Assembly: GCA_963971305.1 (NCBI GenBank)
Contig: OZ020308.1
Coordinates: forward strand, 28,611,275-28,675,274
Direction: 5' to 3'
Length of the DNA: 64,000 bases
From: Arcuatula senhousia
Lineage: Eukaryota; Mollusca; Bivalvia; Mytilida; Mytilidae
Both the position numbers and the translations under genes were made by a program. Below the pieces are notes generated by a model. That model saw only the letters and a list, made by a program, of their open reading frames with translations. It was not told where the DNA came from and searched no databases. This document shows positions 53,582 to 64,000 of this stretch, in pieces (position 1 is the first letter of the stretch; each line of letters starts with the position of its first letter).

Positions 53582-53809
53582 CTCTCGCACAGGTTTAACA
53601 TTTTGACAAATGTACAAATGGCTTTGTAAAAATTTTGGTATAATACATGTTTATCTATAATTACGCTTATGGACATTTGTTAGGTACATGTACATTGAAT
53701 GGTTGACTGAAATTATTGTACAATGCATATAAGAAATTTTTTAACTTGTGTATATATATACTACCCCTACTTATTAATTGTTACAGGTTTGGGCAAATCG
53801 ATCATACAC

Positions 53810-54287
53810 TTTGGAGAACCACAGTTTCAGTATTCAATGTTTTCATTATATTCATGTTTTGCTATAATGACAATTATTTTGTGTAAAGCTTTATTTGCAT
53901 AATAATAAACTGTGGTTATTTTGCCCAAACCTGATCTTATCTTATTTACAGGTGTGTTTATAAACCTGTTATCTTCCCTGTCTTATGTTCTAATTGGCCG
54001 CTGTATCCTTCGGGTGTATCCAACCTTGATATGTGGCAGCATGTATAAGCCATCACATATCAAGTGTTGGCAGGGAGGCTGAGAAGAGACAGGGATGTAT
54101 ATAATTTATGTATGTAACTTGTGTTCCTCACAATGGTGTATGTAATTAACTTGTGCACTCGAATTTCATGAGACTTACAAATACATATGGCCTTGCATCT
54201 GAATTTCATGAAACATAAAAAGTGCGTATGGGAGGAGACAGTAGAACTTAGGGCTGGGTGTCTACGTAAATATAACAAAAGATTAAT
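53810..54287 (+). repeat. split direct repeat B1
   Basis: This is the internal copy of repeat B, directly abutting A2 and sharing one T with it. It is nearly identical to B2 (54699-55176). Open frames on the minus strand appear in both B copies and are reflections of the repeat, not genes. Confidence 0.88.
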
Positions 54288-54586
54288 GTATATATTTTGT
54301 TAAAATATTTTATTAATATTGCAGTGATATATTGCATATCAATTACGTTTCAAAACTCTCTTATCATATTGGCACCCTACTGTATATGCGCCTCTGATTC
54401 AAATATGTTTAGTCTAGGATCAAGTGTCAGCCAATGAAATGAAGACATTTCAAATATACCGCCTTAATATGGTCCAATCATAGCCTTTGGTTTCATCAGA
54501 GTCTGGGGAAACAATTATCCCCAGCGTCACTTCGAATTTGAATGCGGCCGTAGCCATACATGCTATGTTTAAAAGAAAATTTTTTC
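54287..54586 (+). repeat. split direct repeat A2
   Basis: Internal copy of repeat A, starting at the T shared with the end of B1. It is followed by about 112 bases of unique sequence before B2. Confidence 0.88.
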
Positions 54587-54698
54587 CCCACCCACCACAC
54601 CACTATAGGTTTGGTTGGTTTCTACCCTTATAATAATATGTGTAATTCATTTGTTTGACTTGTTAATGTGTGTTTTAATATGTGTAGTTTAGTTTGAT

Positions 54699-55176
54699 TT
54701 TGGAGAACCACAGTTTCAGTATTCAATGTTTTCATTATATTCATGTTTTGCTATAATGACAATTATTTTGTGTAAAGCTTTATTTGCATAATAATAAACT
54801 GTGGTTATTTTGCCCAAACCTGATCTTATCTTATTTACAGGTGTGTTTATAAACCTGTTATCTTCCCTGTCTTATGTTCTAATTGACCGCTGTATCCTTC
54901 GGGTGTATCCAACCTTGATATGTGGCAGCATGTATAAGCCATCACATATCAAGTCTTGGGAGGGAGGCTGAGAAGAGACAGGGATGTATATAATTTATGT
55001 ATGTAACTTGTGTTCCTCACAATGGTGTATGTAATTAACTTGTGCACTCGAATTTCATGAGACTTACAAATACATATGGCCTTGCATCCAAATTTCATGA
55101 AACATACAAAGTGCGTATGGGAGGAGACAGTAGAACTTAGGGCTGGGTGTCTACGTAAATATAACAAAAGATTAAT
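54699..55176 (+). repeat. split direct repeat B2
   Basis: Right terminal repeat of the Ngaro-like element. The match to B1 starts at TTTGGAGAACC and stops after AAAGATTAAT, which defines the 3' end of the element. Confidence 0.88.
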
Positions 55177-55547
55177 TTCAACAAACACTGATATTAATTG
55201 GCGTAAAAGAGCCGCCCTGATAGGCGACCAAGATTTTTATTGATAATTAATACTGATAGCAAGCATATAAAATTTATATAAACAATACATGAATAATGTG
55301 AAGATGGATAAAATAATTTGTTATAATTGTAATCAGAACGCACTCTGTATTTATAAAACATTAGCAGCACCTCCTCAATTCTGATTGGATTAACTTTTCT
55401 CATGCTTTATCAATATTAATGAATCAGTCCTAATCTTTCAAAATAATTTATAAAATAAATTGTCTGTCTGTATTATAACTTCTATTTTGTCGGTTTTAAG
55501 AAAAATACTATTGAAATGAATTAAAATTATAAAAAAATATTGATTCT

Positions 55548-57003
55548 AAAAAAAAAGAAAATAAAGGTAATAACAAAACTACCGAACTTGAATGATCAAT
55601 CTCATAGTCCAGAGAAAATGACAAAAACGAATCAGTCATACCGGAGAATTGGTGGATCGCAATGGTCCCGACTTGGTACAGGCATTTCAAACGAAATGGT
55701 GGGTTCAACCAGGTTTTATGGCGCCAAACCTCCCTCTTCCATTGCGATCTTAGGATCCGGTAATGACCATAGATCACAACATAGTTGTGAGACACAATAG
55801 GGATATTGAGGTGATCATCTCAGTACAGCAGACCAGTCAAACACTAATTAAAACAATTAACTATCATATCTTTTAACTCAATTTTGAACTTTTCTACCAG
55901 TGGCTGATAACGAAGAAAGAATTTTTTCAGTGATCGTATGAGACGTATTTTCTTATAGCCCTGCTCCAAAAGTCGGTCACGAAGAAATCGGTGTCTGATC
56001 AAAAAATCTGTGAAATGTGTGCAAGCTCTGGCATATCTAATAAGTTGTGAAATATAAACACCGTATGCAGGAGAAGAAGGTATATTGCTCTGTAGATTAG
56101 GAAAATTAATAATTTTAAAATTAAAATCGTCTCGTTTATCGTAAATTTTTGTACTGAGATGACCACCTGGGTCAAATTCGAGGTGCAAATCCAAGAAAGA
56201 CGTGAAGCAATTTGATTCGGTGGTCTCTTTAATCTCCAACTCCGGAGGATATATTGAAGGAATCCATCTACCAAATGATGTGTTATTGATAGAAAGGACA
56301 TCATCAATATATCTGAATGTAAGATTAAATGACCTTGCCTCTCTCATCTTCTTGTTCTTTACGAGTCCCTGAAGAAATTCAGTCTCGTAAGAGTATAAAA
56401 ACAAATCGGCGAGGAGAGGAGCACAGTTTGTGCCCATTGGAATGCCGATTTGTTGTTGAAAAATCTCTCCTCCGAAGGTGACAAATATGTTGTCAATGAG
56501 GAAATCAAGCATACTGCAAACTTGTTCAAGTGTGTAACAAATTTTATCTTTGAAAGATGTTTTGGAAAAGTAGGTAGAATTATAACCCAAAACAACAAAA
56601 TTCCTAGAGTTTGAAAAGGCTTTTTCGAGAAGTTTTTTCAGGCGACATTTTAGTTTTTCGTGTGGCAAGGTAGTGTATAAAGTTGAAAAATCGAACGTTT
56701 TCAAAGAGTGGACCTCAGAAAATGATCTAGATTTAAAATGATCTAACAAATCTTTTGAGTTCTTCAAAATCCACATATGGTTAATTCCACTACGATTATA
56801 AATAGTGTCGCAGTATGCTTGTTGACCTTCTTTGACAGCAGACAAGATTTTAGTTAAATGAACGGACAGCTCTGTAGTTGAACATGATGAAGATCCAGCT
56901 ATATACCTTTCTTTGTACGGATTTTTGTGAAGTTTAGGTATCCAGTACAAATATGGTAACTCTTTATGTTCCTCTTTCAAAAAAGGGACCTTTACATTTA
57001 ATA
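55548..57003 (-). mobile_element. 5'-truncated PLE, second subfamily
   Basis: This contains the RT ORF at 55844-56980 and about 300 bases of 3' UTR (55548-55843). The UTR includes the reverse complement of GTACCAAGTC, a tail I recognise from bivalve retroelements. The 5' end is lost near 57003, where similarity to the PLE protein stops. Confidence 0.7.
55844..56980 (-). CDS. PLE reverse transcriptase, N-terminally truncated, 378 codons
   Basis: It starts inside the RT at EEHKELPYLYWIPKLHKNPY and runs through motif A FDFSTLYTTLPH, motif B GIPMGTNCAPLLADLF and motif C FRYIDDVLS (YIDD at residues 224-227; 56300-56311). It continues to FLDLHLEFDPGG, KIYDKRDDF and AYGVYISQLIRYARAC and ends normally. 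The palm is complete and free of stops, but the N-terminal region with the Cys/His cluster present in the 19913-22027 copy is missing. The two ORFs clearly belong to one family but differ at many positions. The first codon is TTG in a frame open to about 57058, so no native start is implied. Confidence 0.8.
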   Translation of the reverse strand: MKEEHKELPYLYWIPKLHKNPYKERYIAGSSSCSTTELSVHLTKILSAVKEGQQAYCDTIYNRSGINHMWILKNSKDLLDHFKSRSFSEVHSLKTFDFSTLYTTLPHEKLKCRLKKLLEKAFSNSRNFVVLGYNSTYFSKTSFKDKICYTLEQVCSMLDFLIDNIFVTFGGEIFQQQIGIPMGTNCAPLLADLFLYSYETEFLQGLVKNKKMREARSFNLTFRYIDDVLSINNTSFGRWIPSIYPPELEIKETTESNCFTSFLDLHLEFDPGGHLSTKIYDKRDDFNFKIINFPNLQSNIPSSPAYGVYISQLIRYARACTHFTDFLIRHRFLRDRLLEQGYKKIRLIRSLKKFFLRYQPLVEKFKIELKDMIVNCFN

Positions 57004-57509
57004 ATTTTAAAAAATAAAACCATTTCGGTCAAGCTATAAAACTCCGCACATGAACATCATAACTGGATGTTTTTATAAAACTGTTTTTATTAAATCCTAG
57101 TAGTATTATTATTTTTTATAGTTGACCATAATCTAGGTGAACATTGTCAAGTAGGTTTCATCTACGTACAAAATCGTAGGAACGCATTTGCAAATTGTAT
57201 AAATATTTATATTTATACGTAAATAATAGCATTTTTAATTCTTAAAAAATTCTTTTATAGACATTGTTTTGATGCAAATTAAATTCATAAACCAATATTG
57301 ATGGTTCAAACCCATCTAATAGTAACTGAAACTAAATGAATGGCTACTTATCAACTGCTCGTGAGAGGTTTTGGAAAAATGATTTTTAAGCTATTTTCTG
57401 CATATTGTATAATAAGTAATATTTTAATATTACGATTGTTGTTTTTCTAGAAATAGTGTGGATCAAAGGTAAATCCTGAAGAATTTGAAAGAACTGTTGG
57501 CGATTCTTA

Positions 57510-57691
57510 ACTCGAAAGAAGCAGAGGTACCTATGGGGTATCCGAATATCAAAAGTCCGAAAGGGCAGAGACAAAACTAGTAAACACCAACTGGAACGAG
57601 AAAAAAACAGACAACATGTTAAATATGGAAACACAAAATAACTGAATATCAATCACCATTCGAAACAAGAGTGAACTCAGGTGCTCCGGAA
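57510..57691 (-). repeat. PLE 3' tail, inverted relative to the adjoining RT fragment
   Basis: A tail-family copy on the minus strand that abuts the plus-strand RT fragment at 57692. A second tail in plus orientation follows that fragment at 59318-59450. Confidence 0.7.
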
Positions 57692-59320
57692 ATCAGTTTC
57701 ATCTTGCAACAGCATCAAATCTTTCGATTTCTCCACTCTTTACACTTCAATTCCGCATGAAAAACTCAAATCACGATTGGCACAGCTGAATAAACGCAGC
57801 TTTTTCAAAAAGACTGGAAAACACATGTACAAATATTTGGAAGTCGATTACAGTAAGACTTACTTTGTCATCAATGAGTCTAAGAAAAAGAAAAAATATA
57901 CAAAAGACCAAATAGTCGACATGCTCAATTTTCTTATCGATAACATATTTTTTCAGTTTGTTGGACGTGTTTTTCAGCAAAGAATAGGGATTCCAATGTG
58001 TACTAATTGTACACCTTTGCTTGCTGATTTTTTTCTACATTCATATATAGCAGACTTCTTACAATCTCTTCTATACAAAAAACTAGAGGCTCCCAGGAGC
58101 CTGAATCGCTCACCTGATCTCTTACGCCAAAGTTTGAATTAATTACACAACCTTTCAAGAATACAGAGTTGGAAAACAATCCTTTCAGTAGTTTCAGAGA
58201 AGATTTTTTGAAATCAGTTTAAATAAATAGAAAAAAAAACAGGTAAAGGGCAATAACTCCTATAAGGACCATAGCAATGGCGGCCTTGTTGGTTGGTCGA
58301 CATGTATATAATTCACAAACTTGGTAGAGGACATCCTAAAGATCAAGTATACCAAGTATCAATGCAATCCCTTCATTGGTTTCAGAGAAGAAGATTTTTA
58401 AAAATCAGTGTAAATTAATGGAAAAAAAAACAGTTAAAGGGGAATAACTCTTTTATACTTTTCGAGTTATTAGCCAAAAACAATGGTCTGACCCCCCTGT
58501 TCTATTTTTAGCAACGGTGGCCATGTTGGTTGGTCAACGTGTATATAATTCACAAACTTGGTAGAGGACATCCTAAAGATCAAGTATACCAAGTATACCA
58601 AGTATCAATGCAATCCCTTTATTGGTTCAGAGAAGAAGATTTTTGAAAATCAGTGTAAATTAATGGAAAAAAACAGTTAAAGGGGAATAACTCTTAAACG
58701 GTTGATCTGACAATTTTGACCCTGAATCATTTTCATAGATCTCAATGAGCTTAACAATTCTGCAATGCTAACTTTTCCTCTAGCTCTAACGGTTTTCAAG
58801 ATATAGTCCAAAAACTGAAAAAAATGGTCAATTTTGATAATTAAAGGGCAATAACTCCTATAAGTAGTCGTTTCACAACTTCAACTCAATGGAGAGATTT
58901 GTAGAGCTTTTGATGCTGAACAAGGAAGGTTGCTTCGGATTTTCTCTTTCTCTTATACTTTTCAAATTATAAGCCAAAAACAATGTTCTATTTTTAGCAA
59001 CGGCGGCCATGTTGGTTTGTTGACATGTATATAATTCACAAACTTGGTAGAGGACATCCTAAAGATCAAGTATACCAAGTTTCAATGCAATCCCTTCATT
59101 GGTTTCAGAGAAGAAGATCTTTGAAGAAAAGTTAACGGACGGACGGACGGACGGACGGACGACGGACGGACGGACGGACGACGGACGGACGACAGACGAC
59201 GGACGCTTAACGATGACAATAGCTCACATGACCCTTCGGGTCAGGTGAGCTAAAAAATCGTAGACTAGCTCTCTCTTTCTATCTCACGTTTCGTTATATT
59301 GATGATGTTGACTTGAGTTC
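57692..59320 (+). pseudogene. PLE RT fragment split by a hairpin-ended element
   Basis: The RT part at 57692-58083 reads SFDFSTLYTSIPHEKLKSRL, then NFLIDNIFFQFVGRVFQQRI and GIPMCTNCTPLLADFFL; the usual Gly of motif B is Cys here. The frame is then interrupted by the repeat at 58084-59253. RT sequence resumes at about 59262 with LTFRYIDDV, the motif C that should follow. It then jumps at about 59318 to the 3' tail (59318-59450). Two deletions and an insertion leave it non-functional. Confidence 0.78.
58084..59253 (-). mobile_element. hairpin-ended element, copy H5, inserted in a PLE RT
   Basis: The small hairpin lies at 58086-58101 and the long hairpin, with a perfect GACCCTTCGGGTC core, at 59221-59251. 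Between are three tandem units sharing AACTTGGTAGAGGACATCCT (about 58318, 58555, 59040) and a GGAC/GACG microsatellite (59130-59195). RT coding sequence on both sides shows the empty site. Confidence 0.75.
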
Positions 59321-59450
59321 GCGTTGTTGATTTCCGTTCGTTCGATTTTGTGTTTCTTCGTGTTACCGGTTTACCGGTTTTGTCGTTGGCCTTTCGGAAT
59401 TTTGACACTTGAATGCCCCATTGGTGCCTCTTTGTTTCTTATATAAGTAT
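59318..59450 (+). repeat. PLE 3' tail
   Basis: A plus-strand tail copy beginning GACTTGAGTTCGCGTTG and ending GGTGCCTCTTTG. It is joined directly to the RT motif C remnant. Confidence 0.72.
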
Positions 59451-59452
59451 AA

Positions 59453-62400
59453 CATTATGAATTTTAAAGCTTAGATGCAATACTTAATTTTTTGTACCAT
59501 AGGAATTTGGTCTACAGAGTTATCCACTCAACTTTTATATATGACTTCTTGTCAGAGCTGGCTGATGGACTAGGAATAATGATTAGAGATTGACACACAT
59601 ATGATAGCTGTTATTTTATAAAAACTCTGACATTGACATTTTCAAAGTCTGTTTGATATCACCCTTATCAAGAAATGTGTATCCTAAATATTCAGCAGTA
59701 TTCTAAATATGAGTCACGCAGTGGGTGGCACATCAAATTTTATTGATTTCAGATTTTTGGGCTCAGATGGATTCATTTAAAACTAGATTCTAAATTTGAA
59801 TATCTGCTAATTTCCTGTATTTATTGCTGACAATTTTAGTTTATTTTTATCATGTGTTGAAACCATTAACTCATTTTATGATGCACATTTTGCATAATCA
59901 ACGTATATTCATTGTGCACCATTTAAACGAAATATTTTTTACATCATAAAAACATATCATTTAAAAATGTTTATCGGTATGCAATTTCTTCTATAACAGA
60001 ACATATCTTTAAACAAAATGAAAATGTTATTCAATCATTTGAAAACAATGTTTTGCAAAGAGCACGACAAAACTATATAAGGAAATTGTTTTCTTCACAT
60101 TATTAAAACACTTTCTTAAATGTTTCAATAAACTCTTTTTACACTGATTTTTATAAAATGTTTCTGGACTGTTTTTTTTAAACATTTCTGAAAAAAATAA
60201 AATGACTTAAAAATGTTTTCATAACGTAATAATAAAAATGTTACAGAAACCCCCAGTATAACCTTTATCAAAATTTTACCTGGGTTGATGCCAAAAGAAC
60301 TGAAAAATATCTTGATTCACAGTTCTTATATAATGGAAGTACAAGAGGTTAGCTTTAAATTCAGTAAAAACAACATAATACTGTTTTTATACCAAGTTCA
60401 ATTGCACATGTTTAATATTTTTAATTAAGATCCTTAAATGTGATTTGCCTTTATTCAAATAAGTAAACAAAAAACTTACTGCATTATTTTGTAGTAAATA
60501 CCTTGAAAGTTATGTTATCACATGTCAGTTCAGTTACAATAAGTATTAAGTTGTTAGGAATGAATATTTTAGTGAGAGTAAGCTAACTTTTTGTATAATA
60601 TTGAATCACCGTGTTCTTTGTAATTTTTTTCAGATGAAATGAATACAATGAAAAGATTTGAGGATTAAAAATTTCATATTCTCCAGAGGATATTTATTCT
60701 TTTCAATATAATTATATCAAATTTCTGTCATGGATTTTTAGATACATGACCTTATGTTGTTATGGACACTACTTTTTTAGTTTTTTATTGCTCTACAATT
60801 AGGAATATGGCAGATTGTTCTTTGGCGACGATCATGCAAAAGTTTGAAATAGTCAACTTTCCTGAGGACAGCTCTAATTGGTTTTCGCTTTGTGTTACTT
60901 GGTTGTGATTTCCTACATAATTTTGTGAAATTTATGATTGGATGTTCTTTTGTATTGATTATTTTTTCTAAACCAAAGATTATACGATAAAAATACAGGG
61001 AAAACATATCGTAACATTCAAAAGCATTGCAAAATTTATTTTAAAAAAACGTTTAGAATAAGTAGTAAAAACATGTTTCCGCCATGTTTTGAAGATATTT
61101 TATCACGGGGTACAACGTACATATCATTTTTTGCGAAAGAGAGGACTCGACACCATCAAATTTGCAAACATGCGGACACACTCGTAATGTAAACAATACG
61201 ATCAGGAAACAAAAAGCCCCCAAAAAGTAGGAATCATTTTACTATGATACATTTTATTGAAATTCTGAAGCGGCCTTTCTTTAGAAATTACATTAAGCTT
61301 TAATTTAATTCCTATACCATAGAATTTTGTGCAGTGGTTTTCATGATTACTTCGTTGCAGATTGTCAATGGGTTGTTCAATGTACTTTCTCTTTTACCAA
61401 TGTAACTTTATCAATGTTTTTGTCATATGTTTATACAACGTAGAATATTTTCTGGCAATATTTTGGTCAGTAAAACTTATTTATGAACTAATTTAGAAAA
61501 TGGTGAAAATCTTCCACAGCAGATGAAAACACTGACATTTTGTTTATAGAAAATGCGGACATAGACACAGACACACGTATGATCTAAAGGGAGGACTATT
61601 TTATATGAATACAAGTACTACAAATGAAAAAGATGGAACAATACCTAAATTTTCTGCTATTTTCATGCCTCGTCTTTTCACATTGGAGTTGTGTATTTAG
61701 TGTTCAGACTCGTTTATCAGTCCATCTATTCATTCGTACAAAATTATGTTCGCCTTTATGTTGAATTAAGTTATTTCACCATGAACACAAAATGACTTAT
61801 GCGTTGTTAATTTTTTGGTGTTTCCGTGTTTAATATATATTATCTGTTATTTCATCGTTTACTAGTTTTGATTCTGCCCTTTTTGAACTCCCCATTGATA
61901 CCTCTGCTTCTTATAGCACAAAAACGACCACATGGACCTATTTTTGTTGTTGCTTATTTTGATTATTTACCATATATTAACAGATGCAATTTTATCCATT
62001 TTAATTTACTTTAAGATAGAGGAACCAACCCCTTAATCTCTTTTTCGAATTTGTTCCATAGTAGTCCCTTAATTAGTTCAACATTTAACGGGATAGTAAA
62101 CATAAATTGCGACCATGCCAAGAAAACCCAAAACTTTTCCTTTGCTTAAAAGCCCTGTAAAAATCATTTGGTTTATAAAGCTTGTATCCTTATCACAGCG
62201 GAGGTAGAGTTGGTTTTCTGACGGTCCGGTCTTGGCAGGGCTAAATGACTACTGATAAATTAGAATGCACAAATTTATTTGTTAGATGTCGAGACATATT
62301 ACTGAACGACTTCAAATGAATCATTTAAGAAGAAAAATCACTTAACAATTGATCCTTGGTGGCAAATTATGTGCTTTTGTTGGGCGCATAAGATGTTTTT

Positions 62401-64000
62401 GGCGCAAAAAAAGCATTATGGTTAAAAAAACAGCGTCAAATTTGACGATATTTTATTCAGAACAACTGTAAACTAAAGCTCACGAATACGTTCTTAGATC
62501 GAATTGTAAATTAGAATGTGCACATTTGCATTATGCATTTGGCACCCCACTATTTTCCCACAGCTTTCAATTAAATAAGAACATTGTTTTGTTTCGACCT
62601 TTCCGATCTAAAATTGTTTGGTCGTGCTTTGTTTTTATTCTTTGCATTTTGGACCTATTTTAAATTTCATCATTCCAGTTGGTCAGTTTTGTTGTTTTTT
62701 CTAATGCTTGATAATTATAATAAATGGTAGCATTCTCTTCTTTCGTTTTAATGGTGTCAGAGTCAGCATATTCTATTGGACGATGTGTCCCTTAAAACGT
62801 TAACATTTAAAAAAAAAAGAATATCTATGTAGTTTCAAAACATTCAACAAAAAATTATTATTTTAAAGTCGGATAACTTAGCTAAATTACGCTAAAATGA
62901 AAATTCTTTACTTCTTTTCTTGACCGTACAAAGTGTTCGCATTTCAAGACCCTAATGTGACACTTGCGCCCGAATGTTCTCGTACTTGAACGAATATTTT
63001 AAATAATGAAATTGAGATACGGGTGCGTTCGTATCCTCTTTGTAGTATAGACACTATTGCAAGCATATCAATAATATGATTTGTTTAAAACTTTACCCTA
63101 TTTTTCGATAAAAGACTATGACAGTGTCCGCATGTTCGTTTTTTTGATATGTACGTTGTGCCCCGTGGTTATTACCGTTTAAAGCGTTTTATAAAACATT
63201 TTAGTAAACAGATTTTAAATACGTGAAATAGTGAATACATTATTTTATCCGTCACACTTTTTTCGTAACAGATTTCTCAGCTACTATAGTAGAGTAGACG
63301 GAATGCAAAAAGACGCTTTATTTAAAAGTTTAATGTCCCGAGAGAACATACTGCTGATTTTGGGCTTAAACGAAAGGTACATGCTTCTAGTTTGATTTTT
63401 TACTTGTCGTAAGAAGTTCGTATGGTCGAGTTTTTCTAAATATTACGTTAAATAGGGGTACCCTCGATCAACTGTCACATAATTTAACAATATAACATCA
63501 TATTCAAAGCAGATAAAACGATTTTCACGTTGATTTTGCATTCATAACCTACAAAATAGACATATCTTGACTACCAATGCAGTAGGTTTACTTAGAGGGT
63601 GCATCTTTGTATTCAAATTACGATTTGAAAAACGTCTAAAATATTAGCAAAATCAAGGCGATTTTAACTTACCATTTTAAAACTCTTTGAGCATCATTAT
63701 TTAAACTAATATGTCGTTTTGACACATCTACAAACTAATTGTTCCCCAATTTTTATAGAGATAGGATGAATAGTTTTGATTTTAACGAGGAAAAACTATT
63801 ATTTTAAATTTGTCAATTGTGGTCCGGAAACCTTAATTCCGTACTTGTTACGTCTTTTACACTCCAGTTTAATTGCCAATCTGCTAGTTTTGTTTCAAAT
63901 TACGATATGTTTTGTGTTTTTGTGTGGTTTTGATTTGTTAATTTGTTATTGTGTTGATTTCCATTCGAATTAAATTTTTCTCGTTTTCTTGTGTCTTCAT
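59453..64000. other. no gene supported
   Basis: Very AT-rich. I see only a short PLE-tail-like piece near 61870-61915 and a tail-like T-rich stretch at 63840-64000. No frame has recognisable domains. Confidence 0.5.

Larger units (their letters stand above)
49830..55176 (+). mobile_element. Ngaro/PAT-like tyrosine-recombinase retrotransposon with split direct repeats
   Basis: The element is 5,347 bp. Repeat A occurs at 49830-50129 and 54287-54586 (300 bp each). Repeat B occurs at 53810-54287 and 54699-55176 (478 bp each). The order A1-ORFs-B1-A2-B2 is the split-direct-repeat plan known for Ngaro and PAT elements of the DIRS order. The B1/A2 joint matches what results if the end of B2 is joined to the start of A1, as expected for a circular intermediate. 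Inside are gag, an RT/RNase H ORF and a tyrosine recombinase, all on +. No integrase, aspartic protease or target-site duplication is evident, as expected for the order. The RT core is deleted and two homopolymer frameshifts are present, so this copy is probably not autonomous. Confidence 0.9.

Noticed and set aside
54060..55188. Two similar minus-strand frames of 72 and 79 codons
   Set aside because: They are the same stretch of split direct repeats B1 and B2 read backwards; no protein features.
55540..55800. 86-codon plus-strand frame
   Set aside because: Antisense to the 3' UTR of the PLE at 55844-56980.

Overview
This is a eukaryotic window, AT-rich and dense in repeats, with one well-supported multi-exon gene. 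The dispersed repeats, Penelope-like reverse transcriptases and tyrosine-recombinase retrotransposon look like those of a bivalve mollusc, probably a mytilid mussel. That placement rests on recognising repeat families, not on a marker gene.

Main gene (7039-22846, + strand): seven exons with consistent GT/AG sites and phases encode a chitobiase-type GH20 beta-N-acetylhexosaminidase of about 874 residues. Order is N-terminal CHB_HEX domain, GH20b domain, catalytic barrel with an intact Asp-Glu pair, and C-terminal domain. The 5' exon carrying the start codon was not found. Introns are filled with palindromic elements, a Penelope-like (PLE) fragment, a 140-bp minisatellite and, in the last intron, a nearly complete PLE inserted antisense into a 160-bp tandem repeat.

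Second candidate gene (38884-39253, + strand): a small secreted, acidic, Tyr/Asp-rich, cysteine-free protein of about 122 residues. It is interrupted by one extra T in a T run and followed by a poly(A) signal. I do not recognise it.

Mobile elements dominate the rest. At 49830-55176 is a Ngaro/PAT-type (DIRS order) retrotransposon with textbook split direct repeats (A1-ORFs-B1-A2-B2). It has gag, RT/RNase H and tyrosine recombinase regions, but the RT catalytic core is deleted. PLE copies lie near 9.4, 28.7, 33.1, 33.7, 46.4, 55.8 and 57.7 kb, and a Jockey-like ORF1 relic at 24.3-25.0 kb. Several large terminal-inverted-repeat (TIR) elements carry short tandem motifs in their inverted repeats: GAGTTC/GAGTTA at 1166-3096, GAGTACCGAGTACT at 41002-44479 and CCGAAA at 45005-47393. 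A hairpin-ended family near 16.1, 26.0, 34.2, 49.3 and 58.1 kb includes one copy that splits a PLE reverse transcriptase. A 102-bp foldback element at 42227-42328 has a perfect 9-bp target duplication.

The outer stretches (1-1165, 29.4-33.0, 36.7-38.8 and 59.5-64 kb) show no gene I can support. No rRNA, tRNA or CRISPR array was seen.
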